Source of the DNA: Streptomyces cinnabarinus
GTDB taxonomy: Bacteria > Actinomycetota > Actinomycetes > Streptomycetales > Streptomycetaceae
Length of the DNA: 64,000 bases
Direction of reading: 5' to 3'
Assembly: GCF_027270315.1 (NCBI RefSeq)
Contig: NZ_CP114413.1
Location: forward strand, 4,154,001-4,218,000
Below are positions 7,940 to 16,695 of this stretch, piece by piece; positions within the stretch are counted from its first letter, which is position 1, and the number at the start of each line of letters is the position of its first letter. The position numbers and the translations under genes are program-made. The notes below the pieces were generated by a model. The model saw only the letters and a program-made list of their open reading frames with translations, was not told the origin of the DNA and searched no databases.

Positions 7940-10900
7940 TCAGTCGAACCAGCGGTCCCGGGCCAGTTCCTGGGTCCGGGAGGAGTCCTCCAGCAGCGCC
8001 GCCACCTCGAAGCGGCGCGGCCACTGCCCGGCCGCCCAGGCGAGTCCCGCGGCGACGCCCTCCAGGGTCGCGGCGTGCAGGACGCCGTCGTCGGTGAGCC
8101 GCCAGTCGATCTCCACACCGTCCACGACGAGCTCCTCGTGCTCGACGTACGAGGAGGGCGTCCGCGGCCCCAGCAGCACCGCCACCGACTCCGGTACGTC
8201 GTGCTCGGTGCCCTCGGAGTCGACCTCGCCGGTGACGGACTCGCTCAGCCGCCGCACCTGGAACAGCTCGGCCAGTTCGGCGGCGCGGGCCGGCCGTACC
8301 GGGAGCAGCGGGACGCCCTCGGTGAAGGGGAGCAGGTCGGGCGAGTCGACGACCACGGCGTCGGCCGCGTCCACCACCTCGACCCGGCCGTCGACCACGG
8401 CCCGCAACTCGTCCGGCAGGGTCACCTGCTCGGGGTCGAGGTCGGCCAGGGAGCCGTACAGGGCGTGCAGTTGGGCGCCGGTCACCCGGCGTTCGGGATC
8501 GGCCAGCCGGTCCAGCAGCTCCGCGGCGCCGCCCGGCTCGTCCAGCAGCGCGGCGACGGAGGTCCGCACACCCAGCGCCCGCAGCACCTGTTCGTCGTCG
8601 AACCCGGTCGCGTCGGCCTCGTCGTACAGGCCACGCAGCAGCGGGTCGCCGCCGACGGCGAGGAGCCCGGCGGGGCGGCGGCCGTCGAGCACCGGGTGCC
8701 CGCGCAGCCACCAGGCGGTGTAGGGCCGTACGACCTCGTGCGTGCCGTCCGGGAGGAGGATGCGGACCTGCTGGGTGAGGGCGTCCCGGAGCGGGGGCCG
8801 GGCCAGCAGGGCGAGGGCCTGGGGCCATTTGTCGTCGTCGACCAGGTCCAGGTCGCGCACGGCGACCAGTTCGGTGGCGACGGGCGGCACCGGGGTGTCC
8901 GGGAAGCGGTCGAGGATGTCCTCGCTCCACACGTCCACGGCGTCCAGCAGCCCGGCGTCGTCGGGCTCGGCGAAGTCCCCGTCGCGGGGCTCCAGTTCAT
9001 CGGGGTCGAGAACGACGTCGGTGGCCCTGACCAGCGCGAATCCGGCCAGCACCCCACAGGCCGCCAGGGGCTGTTCGCCCCACTTGTCGGCCAGTTCGGC
9101 GTCCACGGCGGCGAGTTCGCCCTCGCGCATGACCTGGTGGAAGGGGCTGCCGGGCAGGACCAGTTCGCCCGCGGGCGCCAACTCCCCTTCCTCGTCGGGC
9201 AGGGCGAGTGCGCCGAGCCAGGGCTCGTCGCCGGGTTCGAGGTCGGCGTCCCGGACCAGGGCCAGCACGGTGTCGGCCAGCTCCTCGGCGTCGAGGGTGT
9301 CCTGCTCCCAGTCGAGGCCGCCCTCGTCGTCCAGGGAGGCGGCGACCGCGGCCCGTACCTGCGGGGTGGTCAGCACGGCCCGCGGGGTGGCGGGCAGCGC
9401 GCCGAGCTTCTCCAGCAGCGGGTGGGCGGCGTCCGGGTGGGCGACCTTCAGACCGAGCCGGGCCAGCACCTCCGGTTCGATCCCGGCGCCGTCCGCGGAG
9501 GGCAGCAGGATCTGGCGGGGGCCGATGGTGGTCCGCCCGTCGGCGAGCGGCACGGGCAGCCCGGTGAGCCGGTCGGGGTCGACCCCGGCGAGGCTGTCGT
9601 AGAGCCGCCGCCACCAGCCGGGGTCCTTCTCCAGGCCGGCCAGCCGGTCGACGGCGTCGGTCAGCGGCACCCGGGCGACCCCGAGCGTGCGCAGCTCCAC
9701 GCGGCGCTCCAGACCGGCGGGCAGCAGGGTGGGCAGCACCTCGGCGAGGACCTGTACGGTCTCCGCGCCGGCGCCCTCCACCACTTCCGCCTCCCGGGGC
9801 CGCAGCGACTCGGGGAGGTCGTCGGTGGCCTCGGCGGCCGGCGGCAGGAACGCGGTGCGCGGCAGCCGCTGAAGGACCGCCGCCCGCAGCGCCCCGTCCA
9901 GTTCGCCCTTGCCGAGCGGGCCCGGCACCAGGTCGATGATCCCGGCGGTCACCGGCCGCCATGCGGCGAGCAGGGCGGCGTAGGCGTCGGCGGCCCGCTC
10001 CACCAGGAAGTCGGTCAGCGGGCCGGGCGCCGCGCGCCGCCGGGTGGTGTCCAGCGGGAAGGACGCGATGAGCAGCGCGGGCACCCCGAGGGCCTCGTCG
10101 CTGGGGGTCGGGGCGTGCACGACGGGGCTGGTGCGCGGCCGGAGCGGGGCCCCGTCCGCGTCGACGGGCACGGCCCAGGTGACGGACCAGTGCGGCCGCA
10201 GCCGCTCCTCCACCGGCCGGTCGGCCAGCAGCTCGGGGGTGAGCGGCCCGTGCGCGGCGGCGGTGTGCCAGCGCGTGGTGCCGTCCCGGGAGTCCTCCAC
10301 GACGGTGCAGGCGTCCTCGGAGCGGCGACTGATCGTCCGCACGGCGTCGGTCTCGACGACGACCTCGGTGAGCCCGGGGAGGGCGAGCAGGAGGGCGTCG
10401 TCCACGGCGTGCAGGAGCCGCTCGGCCAGGTCGGCGGCGGCCGTGTCGCGCAGCGGCAGGATGACGGCCGTGTCGTAGGGGGCGGGGGCGGTGCCCTCGG
10501 CGGCGAACGGGAGCCTGAGCAGCGGTACGTGTCCGTCGCGGCGCCGGATCTCGTCGCCGAGGCCGGGGCTGTGCCGGGCGGTGTCGGCGGCGAGTTCCCG
10601 AGCCTCGGCCAGGGACCAGCGGACCCCGCCGTGCCGGCCGACCACGGCGGGTTCGTCGGTGACGGAGAGGACGGCGGCGAAACCGACGCCGAAGCGGCCG
10701 ATGGACGGCGTGTCGCGTTTGGCGGAGGCGCGGAGCGTGGCGAGCGACTCGACACCGGCGGCGTCCAGCGGGGCGCCGGTGTTGGCGGCGACCAGGACGC
10801 CGTCGCGCAGGGTGAGCCGGAGCCGTCCGGGCACGCCCGCGCGGGCGGCGGCGTCGGCGGCGTTCTGCGCGAGCTCCACGACGAGACGGTCCCGGTAGCC

Positions 10901-11059
10901 GCCGAGGACGAGGTCCTCCTCGGCGTTGGCGTCCTCCCGGAACCGGGCCGGGCTGGTGGCCCAGGCGTCCAGCACCCCGCGCCGCAGCCGGGCGGTCCCG
11001 AACGGATCCGCTCCCTCGACGGCCGGCCGCACGAACTTGCTCACGTTCACTCCACTCAT
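7940..11059 (-). CDS. Sacsin/Hsp90-type GHKL ATPase-like protein
   Basis: 1039-aa protein with an N-terminal Hsp90/sacsin-type nucleotide-binding fold. The N-box is ELAQNAADAA with E62, N66 and D69, the second box is AANTGAPL at about 91-98, and the glycine lid is GRFGVGF at 121-127. The remaining 850 residues are Glu/Asp/Leu-rich with no recognised catalytic motif and may be built of degenerate helical modules. Bacterial relatives are annotated as sacsin N-terminal ATPase-like or molecular chaperone Hsp90-like; their role is not established. No cysteine cluster or membrane segment is seen. It stands alone, about 100 bp downstream of DUF3027 on the same strand. Confidence 0.85.
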   Translation of the reverse strand: MSGVNVSKFVRPAVEGADPFGTARLRRGVLDAWATSPARFREDANAEEDLVLGGYRDRLVVELAQNAADAAARAGVPGRLRLTLRDGVLVAANTGAPLDAAGVESLATLRASAKRDTPSIGRFGVGFAAVLSVTDEPAVVGRHGGVRWSLAEARELAADTARHSPGLGDEIRRRDGHVPLLRLPFAAEGTAPAPYDTAVILPLRDTAAADLAERLLHAVDDALLLALPGLTEVVVETDAVRTISRRSEDACTVVEDSRDGTTRWHTAAAHGPLTPELLADRPVEERLRPHWSVTWAVPVDADGAPLRPRTSPVVHAPTPSDEALGVPALLIASFPLDTTRRRAAPGPLTDFLVERAADAYAALLAAWRPVTAGIIDLVPGPLGKGELDGALRAAVLQRLPRTAFLPPAAEATDDLPESLRPREAEVVEGAGAETVQVLAEVLPTLLPAGLERRVELRTLGVARVPLTDAVDRLAGLEKDPGWWRRLYDSLAGVDPDRLTGLPVPLADGRTTIGPRQILLPSADGAGIEPEVLARLGLKVAHPDAAHPLLEKLGALPATPRAVLTTPQVRAAVAASLDDEGGLDWEQDTLDAEELADTVLALVRDADLEPGDEPWLGALALPDEEGELAPAGELVLPGSPFHQVMREGELAAVDAELADKWGEQPLAACGVLAGFALVRATDVVLDPDELEPRDGDFAEPDDAGLLDAVDVWSEDILDRFPDTPVPPVATELVAVRDLDLVDDDKWPQALALLARPPLRDALTQQVRILLPDGTHEVVRPYTAWWLRGHPVLDGRRPAGLLAVGGDPLLRGLYDEADATGFDDEQVLRALGVRTSVAALLDEPGGAAELLDRLADPERRVTGAQLHALYGSLADLDPEQVTLPDELRAVVDGRVEVVDAADAVVVDSPDLLPFTEGVPLLPVRPARAAELAELFQVRRLSESVTGEVDSEGTEHDVPESVAVLLGPRTPSSYVEHEELVVDGVEIDWRLTDDGVLHAATLEGVAAGLAWAAGQWPRRFEVAALLEDSSRTQELARDRWFD

Positions 11060-11161
11060 CGCTGGGCCGCCGATGTGTCCGGTGCGGATGGGTTGGCGCC
11101 GGGCAGGCTGAAACTTACCTGCCGTGCCTTGCGAGTGACCCGACTCCGCCCCCGGGCAAAC

Positions 11162-12088
11162 CTACGAGTGACCGAGATCCGCCGCGTCCTCGTCCGACAC
11201 CGCCGGAACCGAGCCGGAGTCGGAGGCCGGGCGGAGCGGGAACGGGTCGACCGTCGTCTCGTCGATCACCGGTGCGGCCGGCTGCGGGGGCTTGGGCATG
11301 ACGGCCGCCTCGGAGTGGCCGCCGCAGCCGTAGGTCAGGGAGACCACCCGGCCGTCCGCCGGGGCGAACTCGTTGGCGCAGACACCGAAGGCCTGGCCCA
11401 GTGAGCCGCCCAGCGGCATCAGGAAGCCACAGCTGACACAGGCGGCGGGGGCGGCCTGCGCCATCGGTGTCTTCGCGCCGAACGACTCCTCCCACCGGTC
11501 CGCGGCCACATGGAGGCCGTAGCGGGACAGGACCCGGGCCCGGCGCATGCCGAGCTCCTCGGCGACCGCGGCGATGGAGCCACGGGTCGGGGCGACCGGC
11601 AGGTTCGCGGGGGTCCCGCCGGTGACCTCGGCGTCCTCCGCCTCCACCAGCTCGGCCATCTCGTGCGAGACGGGCGAGCTGGGCACCGGCTCGTCCTCGC
11701 CGGAGTAGCCGGGCTCCAGGCGGAGGTCCTCGGCGTCGGTGGGCAGGAGATCGCCGGGGCCCATGTCGCCGGGACGGAGCCGCTCGCTCCAGGGCACCCA
11801 CTCGGGTGCGAGGAGGGCGTCCGGGCCGGGGAGGAGCACGACCTCGTCCAGGGTGACGATCTTCGCGCGGGAGGCCCGGGCCACGGTGACGGCCCAGCGC
11901 CAGCCGCGGTAACCCATTTCCTTGCACTCGAAGAAGTGCGTGACAACGCGGTCGCCCTCGGAGACCAGGCCCGCGTGCTCCCCGACGACGCCGGGCGCGG
12001 CGGCCTCCTCGGCGGCGGTGCGGGCGAGGTCGGTCGCCTCGGCGCACAGGCGGTCGGGGGTGCGGCTTCGCGTGGTCGCTGCGCTCAC
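11162..12088 (-). CDS. DUF3027 domain protein
   Basis: 308-aa soluble protein of the actinobacterial DUF3027 family, function unknown. I chose the GTG at 12088 because an AGGAGAGAAG tract lies upstream and because the 40 codons before it encode Arg/Pro-rich sequence typical of non-coding frames. Visible features are a conserved FFECKEMGYRGWRW segment near residue 52 and a C-terminal cysteine group (CVSCGF, CANEF, YGCGGHS) that could bind a metal. An acidic, low-complexity middle separates the two halves. It diverges from an MFS gene across 273 bp and precedes the sacsin-like gene. Confidence 0.85.
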   Translation of the reverse strand: MSAATTRSRTPDRLCAEATDLARTAAEEAAAPGVVGEHAGLVSEGDRVVTHFFECKEMGYRGWRWAVTVARASRAKIVTLDEVVLLPGPDALLAPEWVPWSERLRPGDMGPGDLLPTDAEDLRLEPGYSGEDEPVPSSPVSHEMAELVEAEDAEVTGGTPANLPVAPTRGSIAAVAEELGMRRARVLSRYGLHVAADRWEESFGAKTPMAQAAPAACVSCGFLMPLGGSLGQAFGVCANEFAPADGRVVSLTYGCGGHSEAAVMPKPPQPAAPVIDETTVDPFPLRPASDSGSVPAVSDEDAADLGHS

Positions 12089-12361
12089 AGGTATCGCTTC
12101 TCTCCTACGCCGTCTCTCTGGTGCGGCTGCCTGAAGGCGGCGGGGCGGGCGGACGGAGCGGACCGAAGGACCGCGTCGACGTCCGCGCCCCCTCGCACTC
12201 GGGCGCACCTGTCACCATCCATTCTGCGGGATGGCCGAGATACGCACGCTACCTGTTCACCGGCGCTCGGCCTACACCGACGGTCGCAAACCACTGACAA
12301 AGCCGCGCCCATACGCGCGGTAACCGCACTACGCAGGCCCATCTCGGGGCACTATGACGTC
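12089..12361. other. Divergent intergenic region DUF3027 / MFS
   Basis: 273-bp interval between divergently transcribed genes. It must hold promoters for both, but I see no convincing -35/-10 pair, operator palindrome, small gene or RNA element. The 5' half is GC-rich like coding DNA, so a longer leader for DUF3027 is possible. Confidence 0.4.
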
Positions 12362-13789
12362 GTGGCAGCCGCGCGGACGCCTCAGGGAGCCACCGGGATC
12401 GGTGGGGACAGGGGCCGCAGTCGAGGCGGCGGTTCGGGCCGAGTCGGCGGTGCCGTCCGCTCCGTCGGACGTGCCCTGCATCTTCCGGTCACCGGCACCG
12501 CGCGGGGCATCCGCAAGGCGACCCACGCCCAGGGCGCCGGTGAGTCGGGGCTCGGCAAGCTGATCGAGCTGCACGGGGTGAACGGCGCCGGGGACATGAT
12601 GATCACCGTCGCCCTGGCCTCCACGGTCTTCTTCTCCGTCCCCACCGACGAGGCCCGGGGCCGGGTCGCCCTGTACCTCGGCATCACCATGGCACCGTTC
12701 ACCCTGCTCGCCCCGGTGATCGGGCCGCTGCTGGACCGGGTCCCGCACGGGCGCCGGGCGGCGATGGCGAGCGCGATGCTGGCCCGCGCCTTCCTCGCGC
12801 TGATCCTGTCCGGCGCGGTGATCACCGGCAATATCGGGCTGTATCCGGCCGCCCTCGGCGTCCTGGTGGCGTCGAAGGCGTACGGCGTGGTCCGCAGCGC
12901 GGTCGTGCCCCGGCTGCTGCCGCCCCGCTTCTCGCTGGTGAAGGCGAACTCCCGGGTCACCCTGGGCGGGCTGCTCGCCACCGGTGTGGCCGCGCCGATC
13001 GGCGCCGGGCTCCAGGCCATCGGACCGCGCTGGCCGCTCTACGGCGCCTTCGCGATCTTCATGGTGGGGACGTTCCTGTCGTTCACGCTGCCGGCGAAGG
13101 TCGACTCGGCCAAGGGCGAGGACACCGCGCTGCTGGCGGCGGACGCCCAGCATCTGCACGGGCCGCATCTGAAGCCGGTCAAGCGGCCGGGGCTGCGCAC
13201 AGTCGGCACGGCCGTCACCCACGCCCTGGGCGCCAACGCCTCCCTGCGCTGTCTGTCCGGCTTCCTGATCTTCTTCCTGGCCTTCCTGCTGCGTGAGCAT
13301 CCGCTGGCCGGGCAGAGCGCCGCGGTGTCGCTGGGGATAGTGGCCGTCTCGGCCGGGGTGGGCAACGCCTGCGGCACGGCGGTCGGGGCCTGGCTGAGAT
13401 CGCGCGCCCCGGAGATCATCATCGTGGTCGTGGTGGCCTGTGTGCTGGGCGCCGCGATCACCGCCGCGGTCTTCTTCAGCCCCGCGCTGGTGGCCGTCCT
13501 CACCGCGGTCGCCGGGTTCTCGCAGGCGCTGTCCAAGCTGTCCCTGGACGCGCTGATCCAGCGGGACGTGCCGGAGCTGGTCCGCACGTCCGCCTTCGCC
13601 CGCTCCGAGACGCTGCTGCAGATGTCCTGGGTGCTCGGCGGCGCCATCGGCATCGTGCTGCCCCTGAACGGCACCCTGGGCCTGTCGGTGGGCGCCGCCA
13701 TCGTCGCCGCCGGCTGGCTCACCACGGTCCGTGGCCTGATCGGCTCGGCCCGGCACGGCGGCGGTACCCCGCGTACGAGGGTGGCGTAA
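12362..13789 (+). CDS. MFS transporter
   Basis: 475-aa major facilitator with about 12 transmembrane helices after a basic Gly/Arg-rich N-terminus of 60 residues. The loop after helix 2 reads PLLDRVPHGRRAAM, a motif A relative. The second half contains long helices such as EIIIVVVVACVLGAAI. The frame is open far upstream, but the hydrophobic core and the divergent DUF3027 gene limit the start to about the GTG at 12362. It has no strong Shine-Dalgarno. The neighbouring DUF2771 lipoprotein gene follows by 61 bp. The substrate is unknown. Confidence 0.85.
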   Translation: MAAARTPQGATGIGGDRGRSRGGGSGRVGGAVRSVGRALHLPVTGTARGIRKATHAQGAGESGLGKLIELHGVNGAGDMMITVALASTVFFSVPTDEARGRVALYLGITMAPFTLLAPVIGPLLDRVPHGRRAAMASAMLARAFLALILSGAVITGNIGLYPAALGVLVASKAYGVVRSAVVPRLLPPRFSLVKANSRVTLGGLLATGVAAPIGAGLQAIGPRWPLYGAFAIFMVGTFLSFTLPAKVDSAKGEDTALLAADAQHLHGPHLKPVKRPGLRTVGTAVTHALGANASLRCLSGFLIFFLAFLLREHPLAGQSAAVSLGIVAVSAGVGNACGTAVGAWLRSRAPEIIIVVVVACVLGAAITAAVFFSPALVAVLTAVAGFSQALSKLSLDALIQRDVPELVRTSAFARSETLLQMSWVLGGAIGIVLPLNGTLGLSVGAAIVAAGWLTTVRGLIGSARHGGGTPRTRVA

Positions 13790-13850
13790 CGCACGGCACG
13801 CCGTACCCCCACGTAAAGAGAGCACAGGACGCGCCCGATAGCCTTCGCCC

Positions 13851-14339
13851 ATGACCACGCTGCAATCCGCCCTGCGACGCCGCCGCGCCGTCGCCGCCGT
13901 CGGCGCCGTTTCCGCCGGACTGCTCGTTTTGTCGGCCTGCGACAAGCCGACGCCGATGGCCACGATCACTGTCGGTTCGTCCTCGGTCAGCGAGGAGGCC
14001 ACCTGCGGTGGCGAGGGCGAGGCCCTCAAGACCGCGGACCTGACGGAGTGCCTGAAGGACACCGACATCAAGTCCATCACCGTCGACCCGGACGAGACCG
14101 TGCGCATCGGTGTCGACCCGGAGATCGCCGACAAGCGCTGGACGATCCTGATGAACGGCCAGCCGCTCACCGAGGACTTCGACAAGACCTACACCACCAT
14201 CCCGGGCAGCGTGTTCTTCAACGCCCAGTACGGCGCGCAGGGCGACTCGACCCTGGTCTCCATCAAGGCCGGCGACGGCGAGGAGCAGAGCCAGGTGGTC
14301 ACCGGTCTGTGGTCCTTCAAGTTGAAGAAGGACGACTGA
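13851..14339 (+). CDS. DUF2771 lipoprotein
   Basis: 162-aa lipoprotein precursor. A basic N-terminus (RRRRAV) and hydrophobic stretch end in the lipobox LSAC with Cys30 as the lipidation site, so the mature protein would sit on the outer face of the membrane. The rest matches the small DUF2771 family of actinobacteria, a predicted beta-rich domain ending LWSFKLKKDD. The ATG lies six bases after a TAGCCT -10 box (13839-13844), so the mRNA is probably leaderless. Its stop codon TGA (14337-14339) lies just before the futalosine hydrolase, so the three genes from here to mqnD are likely cotranscribed. Confidence 0.87.
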   Translation: MTTLQSALRRRRAVAAVGAVSAGLLVLSACDKPTPMATITVGSSSVSEEATCGGEGEALKTADLTECLKDTDIKSITVDPDETVRIGVDPEIADKRWTILMNGQPLTEDFDKTYTTIPGSVFFNAQYGAQGDSTLVSIKAGDGEEQSQVVTGLWSFKLKKDD

Positions 14340-14362
14340 TCGCGCCCCTGGCACGCATCCTC

Positions 14363-15052
14363 GTGGCCACCGCGGTTCCCGCCGAACGGGACGCGGTGGC
14401 ACGGGCGTTCCCGGGGACCGTGGAGCACGTGCACCGTCCCGGCGTCAGCCTGGTCCGCACGAGCGGCAGCTGTGATCTGCTGGCCGCCGGTGTCGGCCCC
14501 GCCGCTGCCGCCGCCTCCACCGCCGCCGCGCTCACCGCCGCCGCGCTCAAGGGCCGCCCCTACCGTCTCGTGGTCTGTGCCGGGATCGGCGGGGGCTTCC
14601 AGCCCGGGGCTCCCGTCGGCTCGCTCGTCGTCTCCCGCACGATCACCGTGGCCGACCTCGGCGCCGAGACCGCCGACGGCTTCCTCCCCGTCACAGAACT
14701 GGGGTTCGGGCTGGTCACGCACATTCCCCCGCGATCACTCGTACGGGACGCCGTCCAGGCGACCGGCGCCCGCTCCGGCACCGTCCTCACCGTCTCCACC
14801 GTGACCGGCACCGCCGCCCGCGCCGACGCGCTGCGCGCCCGGCACCCGGACGCCCTGGCCGAGGGCATGGAGGGTTTCGGCGTGGCCGAGGCGGCCGACG
14901 CCCAGGGGCGGCCCGTGCTGGAGATCCGTGCGATCTCCAACCCGGTCGGCCCCCGCGACCGCGCCGCCTGGCGCATCGGCGAGGCGCTTGAAGCGCTCAC
15001 CGAGGGCTTCGGGAAGCTCGCACCCGTCCTGGAGAGTTGGAACACGGCATGA
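14363..15052 (+). CDS. mqnB: Futalosine hydrolase MqnB
   Basis: 229-aa nucleosidase of the phosphorylase superfamily that releases hypoxanthine from futalosine in the alternative menaquinone pathway. Signatures are VCAGIGGGF near residue 75, the SRTITVADLGAET segment, and EGMEGFGVAEAA, whose Met-Glu pair contacts the nucleoside ribose in this family. The adjacent mqnD supports the call. The first ordinary start is GTG 14363, but it would delete half of the first beta strand (ARILVATAVPAE). Translation may really begin at CTG 14348 or by coupling at the DUF2771 stop codon. The stop overlaps the mqnD start (ATGA). Confidence 0.93.
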   Translation: MATAVPAERDAVARAFPGTVEHVHRPGVSLVRTSGSCDLLAAGVGPAAAAASTAAALTAAALKGRPYRLVVCAGIGGGFQPGAPVGSLVVSRTITVADLGAETADGFLPVTELGFGLVTHIPPRSLVRDAVQATGARSGTVLTVSTVTGTAARADALRARHPDALAEGMEGFGVAEAADAQGRPVLEIRAISNPVGPRDRAAWRIGEALEALTEGFGKLAPVLESWNTA

Positions 15053-15888
15053 GCCTGCGCATCGCCTACTCCCCCTGCCCGAACGACACCTTCGTCTTCG
15101 ACGCCCTCGCCCACGGCCGCGTGCCCGACGCGCCCGGGCTGGACGTGACGTTCGCGGACATCGACATCACCAACGGCATGGCCGAGCGCGGTGAGTTCGA
15201 TGTGCTGAAGGTGTCGTACGCGGTGCTGCCCTATGTCCTCGACCAGTACGCGCTGCTGCCCTGCGGCGGGGCGCTGGGCCGGGGCTGCGGGCCGCTGGTG
15301 CTGACCCGGGAGCCGGGCCTGGACCTCACGGGCCGTACGGTCGCGGTACCGAGCGAGCGGTCGACGGCGTATCTGCTGTTCCGGCTGTGGGCCGCGGACA
15401 CCCTGCCCGGCGGTGTCGGGCGGATCGTGGTGCTGCCGTTCCACGAGATCATGCCGGCCGTGCGGGACGGGAAGGTGGACGCCGGACTGGTCATCCACGA
15501 GGCGCGGTTCACGTACCAGAACTACGGTCTGCACAAGCTCGCCGACATGGGCGAGCACTGGGAGCACAGCACCGGGCTGCCCATCCCGCTCGGCGCGATC
15601 ATCGCCAAGCGCTCCCTGGGCACCGAGCGGCTGACCCGGCTCGCCGAGTCGATCCGCGCCTCGGTGCTGGCCGCCTGGGACGACCCCGAGGCGTCCCGGC
15701 CCTATGTCATGGAGCACGCCCAGGAGATGGACCCGGCCGTCGCCGACCAGCACATCGGGCTGTACGTCAACGAGTTCACCGCGGGTCTGGGCGAGGACGG
15801 CTACGCGGCGGTCCGCGGTCTGCTGACCCGTGCGGCGGCCGAGGGACTGCTGCCGCCCCTCGGCCCGGGTGCGCTCGCGTTCCCCTGA
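15049..15888 (+). CDS. mqnD: 1,4-dihydroxy-6-naphthoate synthase MqnD
   Basis: 279-aa enzyme that converts cyclic dehypoxanthine futalosine to 1,4-dihydroxy-6-naphthoate in the futalosine route to menaquinone. It has the periplasmic-binding-protein-like fold of the MqnA/MqnD family. Visible signatures are the N-terminal LRIAYSPCPNDTFVFDAL, FDVLKVSYAVLPYVLD, and the central VHEARFTY. The length is normal. The ATG at 15049 overlaps the mqnB stop as ATGA, indicating translational coupling; the upstream in-frame ATG at 15037 is less likely. The product feeds the electron-transfer quinone pool, which in this genus is menaquinone. Confidence 0.95.
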   Translation: MSLRIAYSPCPNDTFVFDALAHGRVPDAPGLDVTFADIDITNGMAERGEFDVLKVSYAVLPYVLDQYALLPCGGALGRGCGPLVLTREPGLDLTGRTVAVPSERSTAYLLFRLWAADTLPGGVGRIVVLPFHEIMPAVRDGKVDAGLVIHEARFTYQNYGLHKLADMGEHWEHSTGLPIPLGAIIAKRSLGTERLTRLAESIRASVLAAWDDPEASRPYVMEHAQEMDPAVADQHIGLYVNEFTAGLGEDGYAAVRGLLTRAAAEGLLPPLGPGALAFP

Positions 15889-15897
15889 GGGGCTTGC

Positions 15898-16281
15898 CTA
15901 CACGTCGAGTTGGTCGGCGACCGCGCGCAGCAGGCCCGCGATCTGCTTGCCGGAGGTCTTTTCGGGGTAGCGGCCCTTCTCCAGCATCGGGGTGATGTTC
16001 TCCAGCAGGGTCGTCAGGTCCTGCACGATCGAGGCCAGCTCGTCGGGCTTCTTGCGCTGTGCCGCCGCGACCGAGGGGGTCGGGTCGAGAATGGTGACGG
16101 AGAGCGCCTGGTCGCCGCGCTGACCGGCGACGACCCCGAACTCCACTCGCTGGCCCGGCTTGAGCGTCTCGACTCCGGCGGGGAGGACCGAGGAATGGAC
16201 GAAGACGTCACCGCCGTCGTCGCGGGAGAGAAAGCCGAAGCCCTTCTCGCTGTTGAACCACTTGACCTTGCCGGTAGGCAC
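15898..16281 (-). CDS. Cold-shock domain protein with C-terminal extension
   Basis: 127-aa protein. Residues 1-66 are a cold-shock domain starting VPTGKVKWFNSEKGFGFLS, with RNP1 KGFGFL and RNP2 VFVHSSVL. The extra 60 residues form a helical tail ending LLRAVADQLDV, absent from the classic 67-aa CspA proteins. It should bind single-stranded nucleic acid; the tail may mediate dimers or partners. The GTG start at 16281 follows a GAGGAC-rich tract. It is convergent with mqnD (9-bp gap). The in-frame extension to 16707 would replace a good start with Arg/Pro-rich shadow sequence, so I reject it. Confidence 0.9.
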   Translation of the reverse strand: MPTGKVKWFNSEKGFGFLSRDDGGDVFVHSSVLPAGVETLKPGQRVEFGVVAGQRGDQALSVTILDPTPSVAAAQRKKPDELASIVQDLTTLLENITPMLEKGRYPEKTSGKQIAGLLRAVADQLDV

Positions 16282-16446
16282 GTCTGTCCTCGTCCTCGTA
16301 CTCGTCGGAAAACTGCTTCGGAAAACGGCTCTTGATAGCACTCGGGCGGGTCGACCTCGACCCGCCGGTACCAAGGCTAATGGTCTTCGGGCGGGTGACA
16401 AGACGTCCCCCGGTTGTTCCTTCGGGCAGGGAACTACCCTGGTCCG

Positions 16447-16695
16447 GTGCGTGACAAAACCCAAACGAATTCCGCCGCGCCCGGTGACCGACTGATCCGA
16501 GTCGGTGGGGTCGTGTTCATCATCGGTGCCGTGGCCACTGTGGTCACGGTGGCCCCGCTGCTGCTCGGATCGACGCCATTTCCGACCTACATGTTCGGGC
16601 TGAGCATGCTGATGGGCGTCGGTTTCCTGATCGCGGGCGCGGGCGTCTTCCGGTCGATCGCGGCGGGGCGCCGTCAGGCGCGGGCCGGCCAGTAG
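16447..16695 (+). CDS. Small two-helix membrane protein
   Basis: 82-aa protein with two transmembrane segments at about residues 20-42 and 47-70 and short basic ends (VRDKTQTN at the start, GRRQARAGQ at the end). No domain is recognised. GTG 16447 is preferred: a TACCCT -10 box (16435-16440) ends six bases upstream with GGTTGT 17 bp before it, a leaderless promoter. Its last 22 bases overlap the 3' end of the convergent HAD phosphatase gene. Function is unknown. Confidence 0.75.
   Translation: MRDKTQTNSAAPGDRLIRVGGVVFIIGAVATVVTVAPLLLGSTPFPTYMFGLSMLMGVGFLIAGAGVFRSIAAGRRQARAGQ

Noticed and set aside
7622..11404. 1260-codon forward frame opposite the sacsin-like gene
   Set aside because: The GHKL motifs on the minus strand are unmistakable; the forward translation has no recognisable fold.
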